Assembly: GCA_951217055.1 (NCBI GenBank)
Contig: OX578276.1
Location: 18,025,430-18,089,429, forward strand
Origin: Gerris lacustris
Taxonomy: Eukaryota > Arthropoda > Insecta > Hemiptera > Gerridae
Length of the DNA stretch: 64,000 nt
Reading direction: 5' to 3'
The position numbers and the translations under genes were made by a program. Positions within the stretch are counted from its first letter, which is position 1, and each line of letters begins with the position of its first letter. Positions 45,555-57,650 of the stretch are shown in pieces. The notes beneath the pieces are model-generated. The model made no database searches and was not told the origin of the DNA. It was given only the letters and a program-made list of their open reading frames with translations.

Positions 45555-46596
45555 CTAGAGGTCGACCAAGAAGTCATGAACACGGGAGAAACGGAAAGCT
45601 TAACTTCGTTTAAAATCGGAACTTCCGAGTAGTGCCGAAGTCAGTACAGTCGGGTGCTAAGACAATACCCATTTCTAGTTTGTATGACATGCGCAGTTAC
45701 GTCAAATCTCACGAATAACAACAACAAGAAGGTTTCAAATCTGTTAGGTTTCCTGTTTTGTTTGTTTTTATACAATACGAATTATAGTCACAACTGTCAC
45801 ACAACAATTTGGATTTTGTACCATTCTCCATGCGATGATGCAAATGCAAAGAACGCTACAAATAATGGGGTTGGAACAAACCTAATATTTATTTTTTTTA
45901 TTATAAAAATGATTGCTCTCCATGACAATTAATCAAAATAATATTAGCGAATTTCTAGTTTGCTTTTCCCCATTATATTTTAAGGAAAACTTATCTTAGA
46001 ATCTCATTATTTTTATAATTTCTTCCTAATTTTGAATTCGTGTTATTATCCATGTTTTTAATAATACCAGGAAATTTAATTTACCAAAGAGAAAATTGCC
46101 AAAAACAATCCGAGAGAGGTAATAGTACAAATAATAATTCACAAAAAAGTAAGAACTAAAATCCAGAAATAAAGAAAGTAACAAATAAAACAGAAATAAA
46201 AATAGACTGCCAATTAGTGTGGCACATAGCTTCCTCGCATCCTATTCACGTACTTTATTGTTATGTTTATTGTGTAAAAACTATTAATAGTTTAAGCGAT
46301 CATTAACACTTCATAGCGGTGTCGCTGTTGGTTTTACTGAAAAATTGTATTTGTAAAAAATGTTTGTCTCATTGAATAGATGAAGTTAGATTTTTTTCCC
46401 GACCTAAAATTCCAATTTTAAATTTGAAGTTTAAGTTTACGCGAGCGTTGCTCGTGAACGCTTGGACGGATAATGTTGTCCAACGAACTCGTCCTGGGCA
46501 TTGGTAAAATGAACATGTCTACCAAATTTCATCAAAATCGGTTGACATTTACTCAAGTTATCGTCGCACGTTTCATAATTCGCGGACACACAGACC

Positions 46597-46628
<32 letters not shown>

Positions 46629-47079
46629 CGGAACCAAAAATGTTCCCTGATGTCTGAAACGGATTTCTGTCTTGGAATTTTTAAAATCGGAGGCATAAAA
46701 GTTTTTCGTTCTCAAAAGTGAACACAATGCTTCCGTTACCTTCGGTAAGCTCGGAAGCAAAATAACAAATTAAACTCAGAAATAAAGAGGAAGAAAAAAA
46801 TCGATTAAGATAGAAGAAAATTTATTTAGATTTATAGAATATTATTATGAATAATCAATAAATAATAATATAAAGATAATTATCGTATATTATTGTGATT
46901 TCTTATCAGGTACAGTGTTGCCTGTTGCAAAAAATATAGAAGTTATCAAAAATAAAATTATTAATAACAAAAGAGCAACACTGTATTTTTTGACAGTGGT
47001 CTATTTCAATAAAAACTGACTGTACATGTCGACACTAGCGCACTCCTCACATTTCCATGACTTCTTGGTCGACCTCTAG
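45555..47079. mobile_element. CTAGAGGTCGACC TIR element (1.53 kb)
   Basis: Ends CTAGAGGTCGACCAAGAAGT and ACTTCTTGGTCGACCTCTAG are perfect 20-base inverted repeats, extending imperfectly inward (CATGAAC against CATTTCCATG). No target duplication is certain. Contents: an unrecognised 92-codon plus frame (45654-45932) and a full DR1 copy (46230-46760). No transposase was recognised. Confidence 0.75.
46230..46760 (+). repeat. Dispersed repeat DR1, long copy
   Basis: Includes GCGAGCGTTGCTCGTGAACG, CATGTCTACCAAATTTCATC, (CAGA)n at 46587-46626, and GAAAC..GATTTCTGTC. An inverted copy of its first part is at 49545-49935. Confidence 0.65.
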
Positions 47080-47373
47080 CATAAATTATTGTTCAATTTA
47101 TAAAAATTAAACAAAAACACATCAACTAAAGAACAGAACAAAGGAGTTCCAAAAACTTACAAAAATCATAGATCTAATTAGAGATCCAAGTAATCAATTT
47201 AGGTCTTCTTTCAGAATTTCAAAAATATATAAAAGTGTTATTTAATTGAGAATCGTATTTAAGAATTACTAAAAGTAAACTTTTAATCAATTACAATACG
47301 TCTAAATGGTACCATGACTTTTGATGCATGAATAACAAAATCCTACTCTATTTTTTTAAGCAGTAATGAATAC

Positions 47374-47525
47374 CTGGTGTGCGCATGTACAAGTTTGGCA
47401 GCAACTGTCCAGATTTGCTGTTTAAGGAAGACAGATCTTGCAGATCCAAATTAGATCCGTTTATCTTGAGATATCCAAGTACTCCTCCCACTGATCTAAT
47501 GCTTTCATTTCTTACTTTCAAGTTC
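47374..47525 (-). CDS. Laminin-G domain exon D (3' part of a LamG domain), frameshifted
   Basis: Minus strand, acceptor GTTAACAG before 47525, donor CCAG/GTATTC after 47374. It begins NLKVRNESIRSVGGVLGYLKI. After skipping one A in the AAAA run at 47459-47462 it continues as NGSNLDLQDLSSLNS..., the 'F.G.(I/L).DLKING..(L/V)DL' end of a laminin-G domain. As written, the A run gives an early stop. It starts in phase 0, as exon C (60580-60254) ends, and the joined text passes from a VGDVGALLK strand into this end in the usual LamG order. The intron between is 12.7 kb of nested repeats. Either the gene is broken here or one base is wrong. Confidence 0.65.
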
Positions 47526-47696
47526 TGTTAACAAAATAGTTTGTTACAAGCTGTTTCATTGGGAATTGGGAGGGAAATTGATAATAATCTATATATATCA
47601 AATTAAAGTGTTGTTTGTACATTGATCCGAATTGAAAACTTTTAGGATACTTTTTAATTTCAAACATTACGAGTGAATCCGGCATTAACTTTTTTG

Positions 47697-49480
47697 ATGG
47701 CCGTTAACTTGGAGTACACCATCGTCCGATTTGGCTCAAAGTGGTCTCATAATTTTGCACTATTTTTGCACATTTTTGAGACGCCAAGAATGAATTTTGC
47801 GACGCCTTCTAAATCGCGATTAATCGCATGTCAAAGTTGTGCTCCAAGTTAACGCTGGAGTACACCATCGTCCGATTTGGATCAAAGTGGTCTCATAATT
47901 TTGCACTATTTTTGCACATTTTTGAGACGCCAAGAATGAATTTTGCGACGCCTTCTAAATCGCGATTAATCGCATGTCAAAGTTGTGCTTCAAGTAATCG
48001 CTGGAGTACACCATCGTCCGATTTGGCTCAAAGTGGTCTCATAATTTTGCACTATTTTTGCACATTTTTGAGACGCAAAAAATGAATTTTGCGACGCCTT
48101 TCAAATCGCGATTAATCGCAAGTCAAAGTTGTGCTCCAAGTTAACGCTGGAGTACACCATCGTCCGATTTGGATCAAAGTGGTCTCAAAATTTTGCACTA
48201 TTTTTGCACATTTTTGAGACGCGAAGAATGAATTTTGCGACGCCTTTTAAATCGCGATTAATCGCAAGTCAAAGTTGTGCTTCAAGTTATCGCTGGAGTA
48301 CACCATCGTCCGATTTGGCTCAAAGTGGTCTCAAAATTTTGCATTATTCTTGCACATTTTTGAGACACCAAGTATGAATTTTGCGACGCCTTTTAAATCG
48401 CGATTAATCGCAAGTCAATGTTGTGCTTCAAGTTAACGCTGGAGTACACCATCGTCCGATTTGGCTCAAATAGGTCTCATAATTTTACACTATTTTTGCA
48501 CATTTTTGAGACGCCAAGAATGAATTTTGCGACGCCTTCTAAATCGCGATTAATCGCATGTCAAAGTTGTGCTCCTAGTTAACGTTGGAGTACACCATCG
48601 TCCGATTTGGATCAAAGTGGTCTCAAAATGTTGCAATATTTTTGCACATTTTTGAGGCGCAAAGAATTAATTTTTTGACGCATTTAAATCGCGATTAATC
48701 GCAAGTCAAAGTTATGCTTCAAGTTATCGCTGGAGTACACCATCGTCCGATTTGGCTCAAAGTGGTCTCATAATTTTGCACTATTTTTGCACATTTTTGA
48801 GACGCAAAGAATGAATTTTGCGACGCCTTCTAAATCGTGATTAATCGCATGTCAAAGTTGTGCTCCTAGTTAACGTTGGAGTACACCATCGTCCGATTTG
48901 GATCAAAGTGGTCTCATAATTTTGCAATATTTTTGCACATTTTTGAGGCGCAAAGAATGAATTTTGCGACGCCTTTTAAATCGCGATTAATCGCAAGTCA
49001 AAGTTGTGCTTCAAGTTATCGCTGGAGTACACCATCGTCCGATTTAGCTCAAAGTGGTCTCATAATTTTGCTCTATTTTTGCACATTTTTGAGACGCCAA
49101 GAATGAATTTTGCGACGCCTTCTAAATCGTGATTAATCGCATGTCAAAGTTGTGCTCCTAGTTAACGTTGGAGTACACCATCGTCCGATTTGGCTCAAAG
49201 TGGTCTCATAATTTTGCAATATTTTTGCACATTTTTGAGGCGCAAAGAATGAATTTTGCGACGCCTTTTAAATCGCGATTAATCGCAAGTCAAAGTTGTG
49301 CTTCAAGTTATCGCTGGAGTACACCATCGTCCGATTTGGCTCAAAGTGCTCTTAAAATTTTGCACTATTTTTGAGACGCCAAGAAAGAACTTTGCGACGC
49401 CTTTTAAATTGTTATTAATCGGAAGTAAAAGTCGTGCTCCTAGTTAATGCTGGAGTACACCATCGTCCAATTTGGCTCTA
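47697..49480 (+). repeat. 146-bp satellite, left array (about 12 units)
   Basis: Each unit holds GTACACCATCGTCCGATTTGG, TTTTTGCACATTTTTGAGACG, GAATGAATTTTGCGACGCC and the palindrome GCGATTAATCGC. Units differ by several substitutions and decay toward the inner end. The 76-85-codon frames are translations of 2 units, not genes. Confidence 0.9.
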
Positions 49481-49544
49481 AGTGGGCTCAAAATTTTGAA
49501 CCATTCTAAATTTTGACCTATTCTTGGCGTCTCAACCAAGAATA

Positions 49545-49935
49545 AATTTTGAGTCTTCCGATTTTAATGAAATTTGGTAGACATGTTCATTTTACCAATG
49601 CCATGGACGAGGTTGTACAACGTTATTCGTTCATGCGTTCACGCGCAACCCTCGCTTAAACGTGAACTTCAAATTTAAAATTGGAATTTTAGGTCGGGAA
49701 AAAAATCAAACTTCATATATTCAATGAGACAAACACTTTTTTCAAATAAGATTTTTAGTAAAACCAAAAAAATGTACCGACCGCGAAAATTGTTGCGACA
49801 CCGCTATGAAGTGTTTAGGATCGCTAAAAACTTTTTATAGTTTTACACAATAAAGTACTATACCGTTAATGTTAATGTAACAATAAAGTACATGATAGGA
49901 CGCGAGAAAGCTATGTGCCACACTAATTGGCAGTC
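49545..49935 (-). repeat. Dispersed repeat DR1, inverted copy in foldback core
   Basis: Reverse complement of parts of 46230-46560, including the GCGTGAACG region, CATTGAATGAGACAAACA-type words and the 'cacaataaagtac' segment. Confidence 0.6.
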
Positions 49936-50519
49936 TATTTTTTTATGAAGGATTTTTACACTTTAAATAACACAAATCAATATAAATTATAATATTATGA
50001 AAATAAAATCATTTGTATTATAACCTGAATCAAAACTAACCGACTTCTAAAAATAGTCGTTCATAAGCTAACCAACTTACCGCAAGTATCATGGCAGTCT
50101 TCTTAGGCACCATGACACATTGTTATCAAAAAAGGTAAGTCGGTTAGCGTTAAGAACACAATCGAATTAATTAAATAAAGTTTAAATAGTGGTTAGAGGT
50201 TGTATAATTAATTTTGTAATATTTATGAATAAATAATAATTATTTATAATTTTTATTTTCATTTTCAAGCTAATAAAGCGATAAGAATATAAAGTGATAG
50301 TATGACAAAAATGGTCATTTCTATGAAACTAGCGATGTGTAGGTCGTTTCAGAAACCCTTAGGCTTTTGGTAGTTCGTCCGTCCGATCTTGGAGTATATC
50401 TCTCGACCTACTGAAGCTATAGACTTGAAATTTTGTATTAAATTTGACCATATTAAATTTGGTATTAAATAGACTTGAAATATGGTAAGATATTTTTTTT
50501 TGCCCTAAATCAGAAAAAT

Positions 50520-51020
50520 ATTGCGGACTTAAACGCGTTCCAAAATAGCGGCCATTTTATCCCCCCAAAAAATAAAACAAACCCAAAATGTACCCCCCCC
50601 CCCCTCTGCACTACCCCTTTAGGATAGGTCATATTTTATAAATATATATCTCTGTGGTCCAATGATTTTTCGGGAGTTGAACTAAAAAAGTGAAATTTTT
50701 AAAATTTTAGGGGACCGTAACTATTGAGCCCCAAAATTTTTGAAAATTCGAAGTTGGGTATCATTATAAAGGTATTGAAATTTGGTTCACAAAAATATAT
50801 TGTGTTTACAAAATGGCGGTCATTTTATCCCACAAAAAATTAAAAAAACGGGGACAGGTCCTAAAAATTAGGCAAAAATACAAATATATGCATCTCTGTG
50901 GTCCAATAATATTCCTGGGAGTTGATATAAAAAATCAAATTTAAGAAATTTTAGGGGGTCGTAACTCGGGAGCCCCAATATTTTTATTATTAATAATTTG
51001 AAGTTGGGTATTATTTTAAA
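50520..51020 (+). repeat. Diverged tandem repeat (about 250 bp x 2)
   Basis: Two halves share ATCTCTGTGGTCCAATRAT, GGGAGTTGA, a GGGG(A/T)CCGTAACT-like word, GAGCCCCAA and GAAGTTGGGTAT. C run at 50591-50604. Related to 4441-4926. Confidence 0.5.
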
Positions 51021-51224
51021 GGTATTAAAGGTATTTTAAAGGTCTTCAGCCATGCATTGAAATTAAAGACATTTACACAGTGAACCAATGCATTAATGCA
51101 GTCATACATTGAAATTTAAAGGTAGTATTATAAAAATACTTATAACGTAAACGCATCATGTTTTCGAGACATAGGCGAAAGCTATGTAGCGACAACAATT
51201 CCTTTTAATGTAATTAGAGGTCAG

Positions 51225-51300
51225 TGGCGCGTTTAGCTTTTTCAACGCTCTTGGCTAAAAAATGTTTTACGCCCCATCCCCCCCAACCCCATTACATATT
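51225..51300. repeat. hAT-like left end, truncated
   Basis: CAGTGGCGCGTTTAGC followed by CCCCATCCCCCCC; only one end is seen. Confidence 0.35.
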
Positions 51301-51529
51301 AGCTACTAAACTTTTACGCCCTTCTCCATTAAAATAACTATTCACACACACATTTTGTCTATTTTTCCTACAAAATACGGTTCTTGGCAAGCTTTAAACA
51401 ATAATATTTATAACATTAATTATTAATTAAAGCCATTATTAAAAGAAGAAAGTGTTTCTGCCTCAAAAACTGTCTTATTTTGAACCAAAAAATACTAAAT
51501 TTGAAACAATTGTTATAATAATTATTATA

Positions 51530-51660
51530 TATATCGAATATCGAGTTGGATCCTTCAAGGGTATAGAAAAAACCATATTATTTCATTTTGTGTTGAACAC
51601 AAAATGAAATAACATGGATTTTTCTATACCCTTGAAGGATCCAACATCCAACTCGATATA
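51530..51660. repeat. Near-perfect long hairpin
   Basis: About 55-60 bp arms: GTTGGATCCTTCAAGGGTAT on the left and ATACCCTTGAAGGATCCAAC on the right, continuing through AAAACCAT..TTTCATTTTGTGTT, with a tiny loop at TTGAAC (51594-51598). The stem has only a few mismatches. Confidence 0.8.
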
Positions 51661-52599
51661 TATAAAGTTATTGAGGGTATTTTTAAAGTTAATATTTATA
51701 CATAACAATTATTATTATTTTTTGTTTTAAAAAATTGTTACAACTAGTAAATGTATCACGATTTATTTTGAACAACACCATTAACTAATTTTATTTACAG
51801 TTTCGTATTTCTTGTTTTGTTTTTTTTACTCTAGACTCTAGGTGATTTTTTTGTAAACTCAATATTTCATCCGTAATTATTTGGCATAGACACAAAATTT
51901 TCATTTTATGGCACTATTTTGGAATAGATGTATACTGTAGGGGTTTGTTTGGGGTGAATGTTATATTTTTCACTTAATAGGTAAACCCTAATTTATCATT
52001 TAAAAATTTGTGCCATAAAATTCTCTCTGTAGCAAAATATAAGGTGAAATCTCTTATTTTTTTAAAAAACCAAAATGTTGCCTGTTATAAGGCAGTTAAA
52101 AAATGTGTGTGTTTGCATCACAATTACTAGCAAAATATTGGGTACTCCAAAAAAAAAAAAAAAAATCGTAATTTGTCATTACATTTGTACCTACTCCTTT
52201 TAGTATTTTTTTTTTTTTTTTTTTATAAACCCAATATTTCACCAGTAACTTTTATACAAAAACATTATTTTTTTAGACCTGAAGAAGGACTGGTTTCACT
52301 GTGTAGTGTAAACTGATTAAAATAAAAGAATCACAATCGTGATATTAGCAATAAAAGGTTATAGAGGGAGTAAGAAGAAAGGCAAAGAGGGTTAGGGAAG
52401 TATACCTCTAACACCTCTAACCATGCTCGTATGTTTTGGCTTCTAAAAAAATTATAAAGGAGTCATCGCATCGCCAGTTTCATAAAAAATGACGACAATT
52501 TCTGTCTTACTATCACTTTATACTCTCCGCTTTATTAGCTTGAAAATGGAAATAAGATTATATATAATTATTATTAGTGCAATTTTTGAGACCACATTG

Positions 52600-55500
52600 G
52601 GACAAATCGGTTGATGGTGATTCCAGCATTAACTTGGAGTAGACTGTGAAAATGTAAATTGCGAAGCATCAAACAAGTTGCAAAATTCATACTTTGTGGC
52701 ATCACAAAAATGTGCAAAAATAGTGCAAATTTATGAGACCACTTTTAGCCAAATCGGACGATAGTGTACTCCAGCGATAACTTCAAGCACAACTTTGACT
52801 TGCGATAAATCGCGATTTAAAAGGCGTCGCAAGATTCATTCTTTGCGTCTCAAAAATTTGCAAAAATAGTGCAAAATTTTGAGACCACTTTGATCCAAAT
52901 CGGACGATGGTGTACTCCAGCGTTAACTTGGAGCACAACTTTGACATGCGATTAATCGCGATTTAGAAGGCGTCGCAAAATTCATTCTTGGCGTCTCAAA
53001 AATGTGCAAAAATAGTGCAAAATTATGAGACCACTTTGATCCAAATCGGACGATGGTGTACTCCAGCGTTAACTTGGAGCACAACTTTGACATGCGATTA
53101 ATCGCGATTTAAAAGGCGTCGCAAAATTCATTTTTGTCGTCTCAAAAATGTGCAAAAATAGTGCAAAATTATGAGACCTATTTGAGCCAAATCGGACGAT
53201 GGTGTACTCCAGCGTTAACTTGAAGCACAACTTTGACTTGCGATTAATCGCGATTTAAAAGGCGTCGCAAAATTCATTCTTTGCGTCTCAAAAATGTGCA
53301 AAAATAGTGCAAAATTTTGAGACCACTTTGATCCAAATTGGACGATGGTGTAATCCAGCGTTAACTTGGAGCACAACTTTGACTTGCGATTAATCGCGAT
53401 TTAGAAGGCGTCGCAAAATTCATTCTTGGCGTCTCAAAAATGTGCAAAAATAGTGCAAAATTATGAGACCACTTTGAGCCAAATCGGACGATGGTGTACT
53501 CCAGCGATAACTCGAAGCACAACTTTGACTTGCGATTAATCGCGATTTAAAAGGCGTCGCAAAATTCATTCTTTGCGTCTCAAAAATGTGCAAAAATAGT
53601 GCAAAATTTTGAGACCACTTTGATCCAAATCGGACGATGGTGTACTCCAGCGTTAACATGGAGCACAACTTTGACATGCGATTAATCGCGATTTAGAAGG
53701 CGTCACAAAATTCATTCTTGGCGTCTCAAAAATGTGCAAAAATAGTGCAAAATTATGAGACCACTTTGAGCCAAATCGGACGATGGTGTACTCCAGCGAT
53801 AACTCGAAGCACAACTTTGACTTGCGATTAATCGCGATTTAAAAGGCGTCGCAAAATTCATTCTTTGCGTCTCAAAAATGTGCAAAAATAGTGCAAAATT
53901 TTGAGACCACTTTGATCCAAATCGGACGATGGTGTACTCCAGCGTTAACTTGGAGCACAACTTTGACATGCGATTAATCGCGATTTAGAAGGCGTCGCAA
54001 AATTCATTTTTGTCGTCTCAAAAATGTGCAAAAATAGTGCAAAATTATGAGACCTATTTGAGCCAAATCGGACGATGGTGTACTCCAGCGTTAACTTGAA
54101 GCACAACTTTGACTTGCGATTAATCGCGATTTAAAAGGCGTCGCAAAATTCATTCTTTGCGTCTCAAAAATGTGCAAAAATAGTGCAAAATTTTGAGACC
54201 ACTTTGATCCAAATTGGACGATGGTGTAATCCAGCGTTAACTTGGAGCACAACTTTGACTTGCGATTAATCGCGATTTAGAAGGCGTCGCAAAATTCATT
54301 CTTGGCGTCTCAAAAATGTGCAAAAATAGTGCAAAATTATGAGACCACTTTGAGCCAAATCGGACGATGGTGTACTCCAGCGATAACTCGAAGCACAACT
54401 TTGACTTGCGATTAATCGCGATTTAAAAGGCGTCGCAAAATTCATTCTTTGCGTCTCAAAAATGTGCAAAAATAGTGCAAAATTTTGAGACCACTTTGAT
54501 CCAAATCGGACGATGGTGTACTCCAGCGTTAACATGGAGCACAACTTTGACATGCGATTAATCGCGATTTAGAAGGCGTCGCAAAATTCATTCTTGGCGT
54601 CTCAAAAATGTGCAAAAATAGTGCAAAATTATGAGACCACTTTGAGCCAAATCGGACGATGGTGTACTCCAGCGATAACTCGAAGCACAACTTTGACTTG
54701 CGATTAATCGCGATTTAAAAGGCGTCGCAAAATTCATTCTTTGCGTCTCAAAAATGTGCAAAAATAGTGCAAAATTTTGAGACCACTTTGATCCAAATCG
54801 GACGATGGTGTACTCCAGCGTTAACTTGGAGCACAACTTTGACATGCGATTAATCGCGATTTAGAAGGCGTCGCAAAATTCATTTTTGTCGTCTCAAAAA
54901 TGTGCAAAAATAGTGCAAAATTATGAGACCTATTTGAGCCAAATCGGACGATGGTGTACTCCAGCGTTAACTTGAAGCACAACTTTGACTTGCGATTAAT
55001 CGCGATTTAAAAGGCGTCGCAAAATTCATTCTTTGCGTCTCAAAAATGTGCAAAAATAGTGCAAAATTTTGAGACCACTTTGATCCAAATTGGACGATGG
55101 TGTAATCCAGCGTTAACTTGGAGCACAACTTTGACTTGCGATTAATCGCGATTTAGAAGGCGTCGCAAAATTCATTCTTGGCGTCTCAAAAATGTGCAAA
55201 AATAGTGCAAAATTATGAGACCACTTTGAGCCAAATCGGACGATGGTGTACTCCAGCGATAACTCGAAGCACAACTTTGACTTGCGATTAATCGCGATTT
55301 AAAAGGCGTCGCAAAATTCATTCTTTGCGTCTCAAAAATGTGCAAAAATAGTGCAAAATTTTGAGACCACTTTGATCCAAATCGGACGATGGTGTACTCC
55401 AGCGTTAACATGGAGCACAACTTTGACATGCGATTAATCGCGATTTAGAAGGCGTCGATAAATTCATTCTTGGCGTCTCAAAAATGTGCAAAAATAGTGC

Positions 55501-55853
55501 AAAATTATGAGACCACTTTGAGCCAAATCGGACGATGGTGTACTCCAGCGATAACTCGAAGCACAACTTTGACTTGCGATTAATCGCGATTTAAAAGGCG
55601 TCGCAAAATTCATTCTTTGCGTCTCAAAAATGTGCAAAAATAGTGCAAAATTTTGAGACCACTTTGATCCAAATCGGACGATGGTGTACTCCAGCGTTAA
55701 CTTGGAGCACAACTTTGACATGCGATTAATCGCGATTTAGAAGGCGTCGCAAAATTCATTCTTGGCGTCTCAAAAATGTGCAAAAATAGTGCAAAATTAT
55801 GAGACCACTTTGAGCCAAATCGGACGATGGTGTACTCCAAGTTAACGGCCATC
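52600..55853 (-). repeat. 146-bp satellite, right array (about 22 units) with 876-bp higher-order repeat
   Basis: Same unit as the left array, inverted. From about 53125 the array is a six-unit higher-order repeat of exactly 876 bp. The variant GTGTAATCCAGCG occurs near 53347, 54223 and 55099; AATTCATTTTTGTCG at 53125, 54001 and 54877; GTTAACATGGAG also three times at that spacing. The first units (52600-52900) are more diverged. No gene. Confidence 0.9.
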
Positions 55854-56346
55854 CGTTTTTGTCTGTCTGGATGCCTGTCGCCTCCCGACTTTACTTGGAG
55901 CGCAAAACTGGTTTAACGAAAACGATTATTTTTACGCAGTGGTATGCGCCTGAGCCACTAATTTTTGCGCGTGGTAGGGTTTGGATTCATCGATAAATAT
56001 TAATAAGAACGAAAGTTATAAAATAAAATATAAAAAAAGTTTTGTTCTTTAGAAGCACGCTTTGAAAATTGATCAAATAAATTTGAAACACACTTTTATA
56101 AATTACCATAAGTAATCACTAATCACCATGAGTGGTTCGTGAACCTCTCATGAACCCCGTCCAAATCATGAGAACTATAGGGGGTTGCGTACAGTTCGGA
56201 TCGTTGCTGCATATGAGCCTTTAGCTTGATCAACCATTACCCACTCCAAATTACTTTAATGCGTAACTGTTTCCTTGTCTTAATAGTTAATTCTAGTTTA
56301 TAGACTAAGGATATTATCATCTTTACAGACATAAGTGTGATTCCCT
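55854..56346. other. Noncoding flank, partly DR3 repeat
   Basis: 55854-56265 shows no frame or structure I can name. 56270-56346 is a DR3 repeat copy (compare 41985-42060) that runs into the Harbinger-like insertion. Confidence 0.35.
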
Positions 56347-56941
56347 TAAGGTGCGTTTACATTTGACACATTTCTCCGGAAATGTATGTCAAGTGTGAGA
56401 CAGAAAATAGCTTTGAGTGTTTACGTACTGTTAGAAATTGCTAGAGATTTATGTCGTGGAAATATGTATGACAGTTCCCGAAGTGCTTAAATTTGTTATA
56501 AATGTACGACCCGTTAACATACATACAAATGCGTCCTCTATCTTACATATATTTCATTCTACACACACATAGTTCATTTTAGGTTGCCATGATGAAATCA
56601 TCGAAACGCAAAATGGTGGCCTGTGTATTTATTCTAAGATGTCAAAAAGAAGAAAAAACGTTCTGGTTTGCACGCTAAGCCTCCTTGTAGAAATAACAAT
56701 AACAGCTAAGTATATAGTACGGCCATTTTGATACATACAATTTATCAGTTCCCTGGACGCATTTATTCGATCTTGTTTTTATAAATTCACTGTTAAATTG
56801 ATTTAAGTTATGCATTTTTCTTTGAATCTCTTCTACTGCCGTACTAAATTTTATTGTCATTTCCGTTAAGGATTTTTTTTACTCTGTCTTTACAAAATCT
56901 GCATGCCACGTCCCCTAGTTCGGGTTTACTGTAGTACATAT

Positions 56942-57123
56942 TGTTGCAATATTTTATTTGCAATGATTTAATTACACGAGTTTCCATAGAAACGTTATTG
57001 TTGTTTTGTTATATGTCAAAGTATAAATATATTGACTGGGTATAGTTGTGTGTGAGAATCCAATGTGTTCATTATTGTATTGAGTTATCTTAATGTTAGA
57101 ACATAGATTATAAACCGGCAACA
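56942..57123 (+). repeat. Left LTR
   Basis: 182 bp, TG...CA ends. Contains TATAAATATATTGAC as a possible promoter core. Confidence 0.9.
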
Positions 57124-57212
57124 AGGGTTATGGGCTATCAGCAACGAGTTAACTGCAACTGGTAAGTAAATATAAATAAAAGTTTAATCTGTCAACAAAT
57201 CTATTGTGCGAG

Positions 57213-57575
57213 ATGGGAGACGGAAATTTAAACATAAACGTTCCAAAATTCACCGGTAATAACTATGTGAGCTGGAAATTTAAAGTATTATCGATTCTAG
57301 AAGGTCGAGGACTTGACAATTATCTTGAAGAAGATGAACCTAGCGATCCAGTTAAAGCTATCGCATGGAAAAAAGGAGACCGTCAAGCCAAAAGCGTATT
57401 GACTTGTGGATTCGACGATAACATTACACCGCTATTTCTAACGTGTAAAACCAGTAGAGACGTATGGAAACGTATAGAAGAGCGATATGCAGGTGACATT
57501 AAGAGGAAACGAACTACCAAAAACTTACAAAGAAGCAATAAAACCTGCAAATTACAGAGAAGTATTACGCATTAA
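57213..57575 (+). pseudogene. Copia gag N-terminal fragment
   Basis: From the ATG at 57213 the frame reads MGDGNLNINVPKFTGNNYVS, then WKFKVLSILEGRGL, later AKSVLTCGFDDN and TSRDVWKRIEERYAG, and ends at TAA (57573-57575). 'KF.G.NY..WK..+...L...GL' and 'T..+.W..L...Y' are copia gag signatures (UBN2/DUF4219 type). The last 20 codons look out of frame after a deletion, and the zinc knuckle is missing. The frame is also open upstream of the ATG to 57204. Confidence 0.8.
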
Positions 57576-57650
57576 AGTTCGCAAGAGGGGGTGAAAACGA
57601 TTCTGCTCAACTTAAATGCTATAGAACCTTGTGCAATTAAAAGGGGGATT

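Larger units (their letters stand above)
47697..55853. mobile_element. Foldback element with satellite-array inverted repeats (8.16 kb)
   Basis: Outermost inverted ends are GATGGCCGTTAACTTGGAG at 47697 and CTCCAAGTTAACGGCCATC ending at 55853. From each end inward runs an array of a 146-bp unit: about 12 units on the left, about 22 on the right, in opposite orientation. Past the arrays a second inverted block (50265-50350 against 52465-52555) encloses the core. Drosophila FB elements are built in the same way from other short tandem units. The core has no transposase that I recognise. Target duplication uncertain (short T-rich match). Confidence 0.65.

Noticed and set aside
45654..45932. 92-codon plus-strand frame in the 1.5-kb TIR element
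   Set aside because: Unrecognised, AT-driven composition, no splice or promoter support; not enough to call a transposase.
46437..46760. Frame with repeated Cys-Leu-Ser-Val
   Set aside because: Translation of the CAGA microsatellite in the DR1 repeat.
47697..49480. CRISPR array
   Set aside because: The repeats are 146 bp, directly adjoining and diverged, with no short repeat/spacer alternation, and the DNA is eukaryotic.
47828..55721. Many 76-85-codon frames with the same repeated peptide on both strands
   Set aside because: They are translations of two 146-bp satellite units (146 x 2 nearly fits a frame) and follow the array, with no start context or domain.
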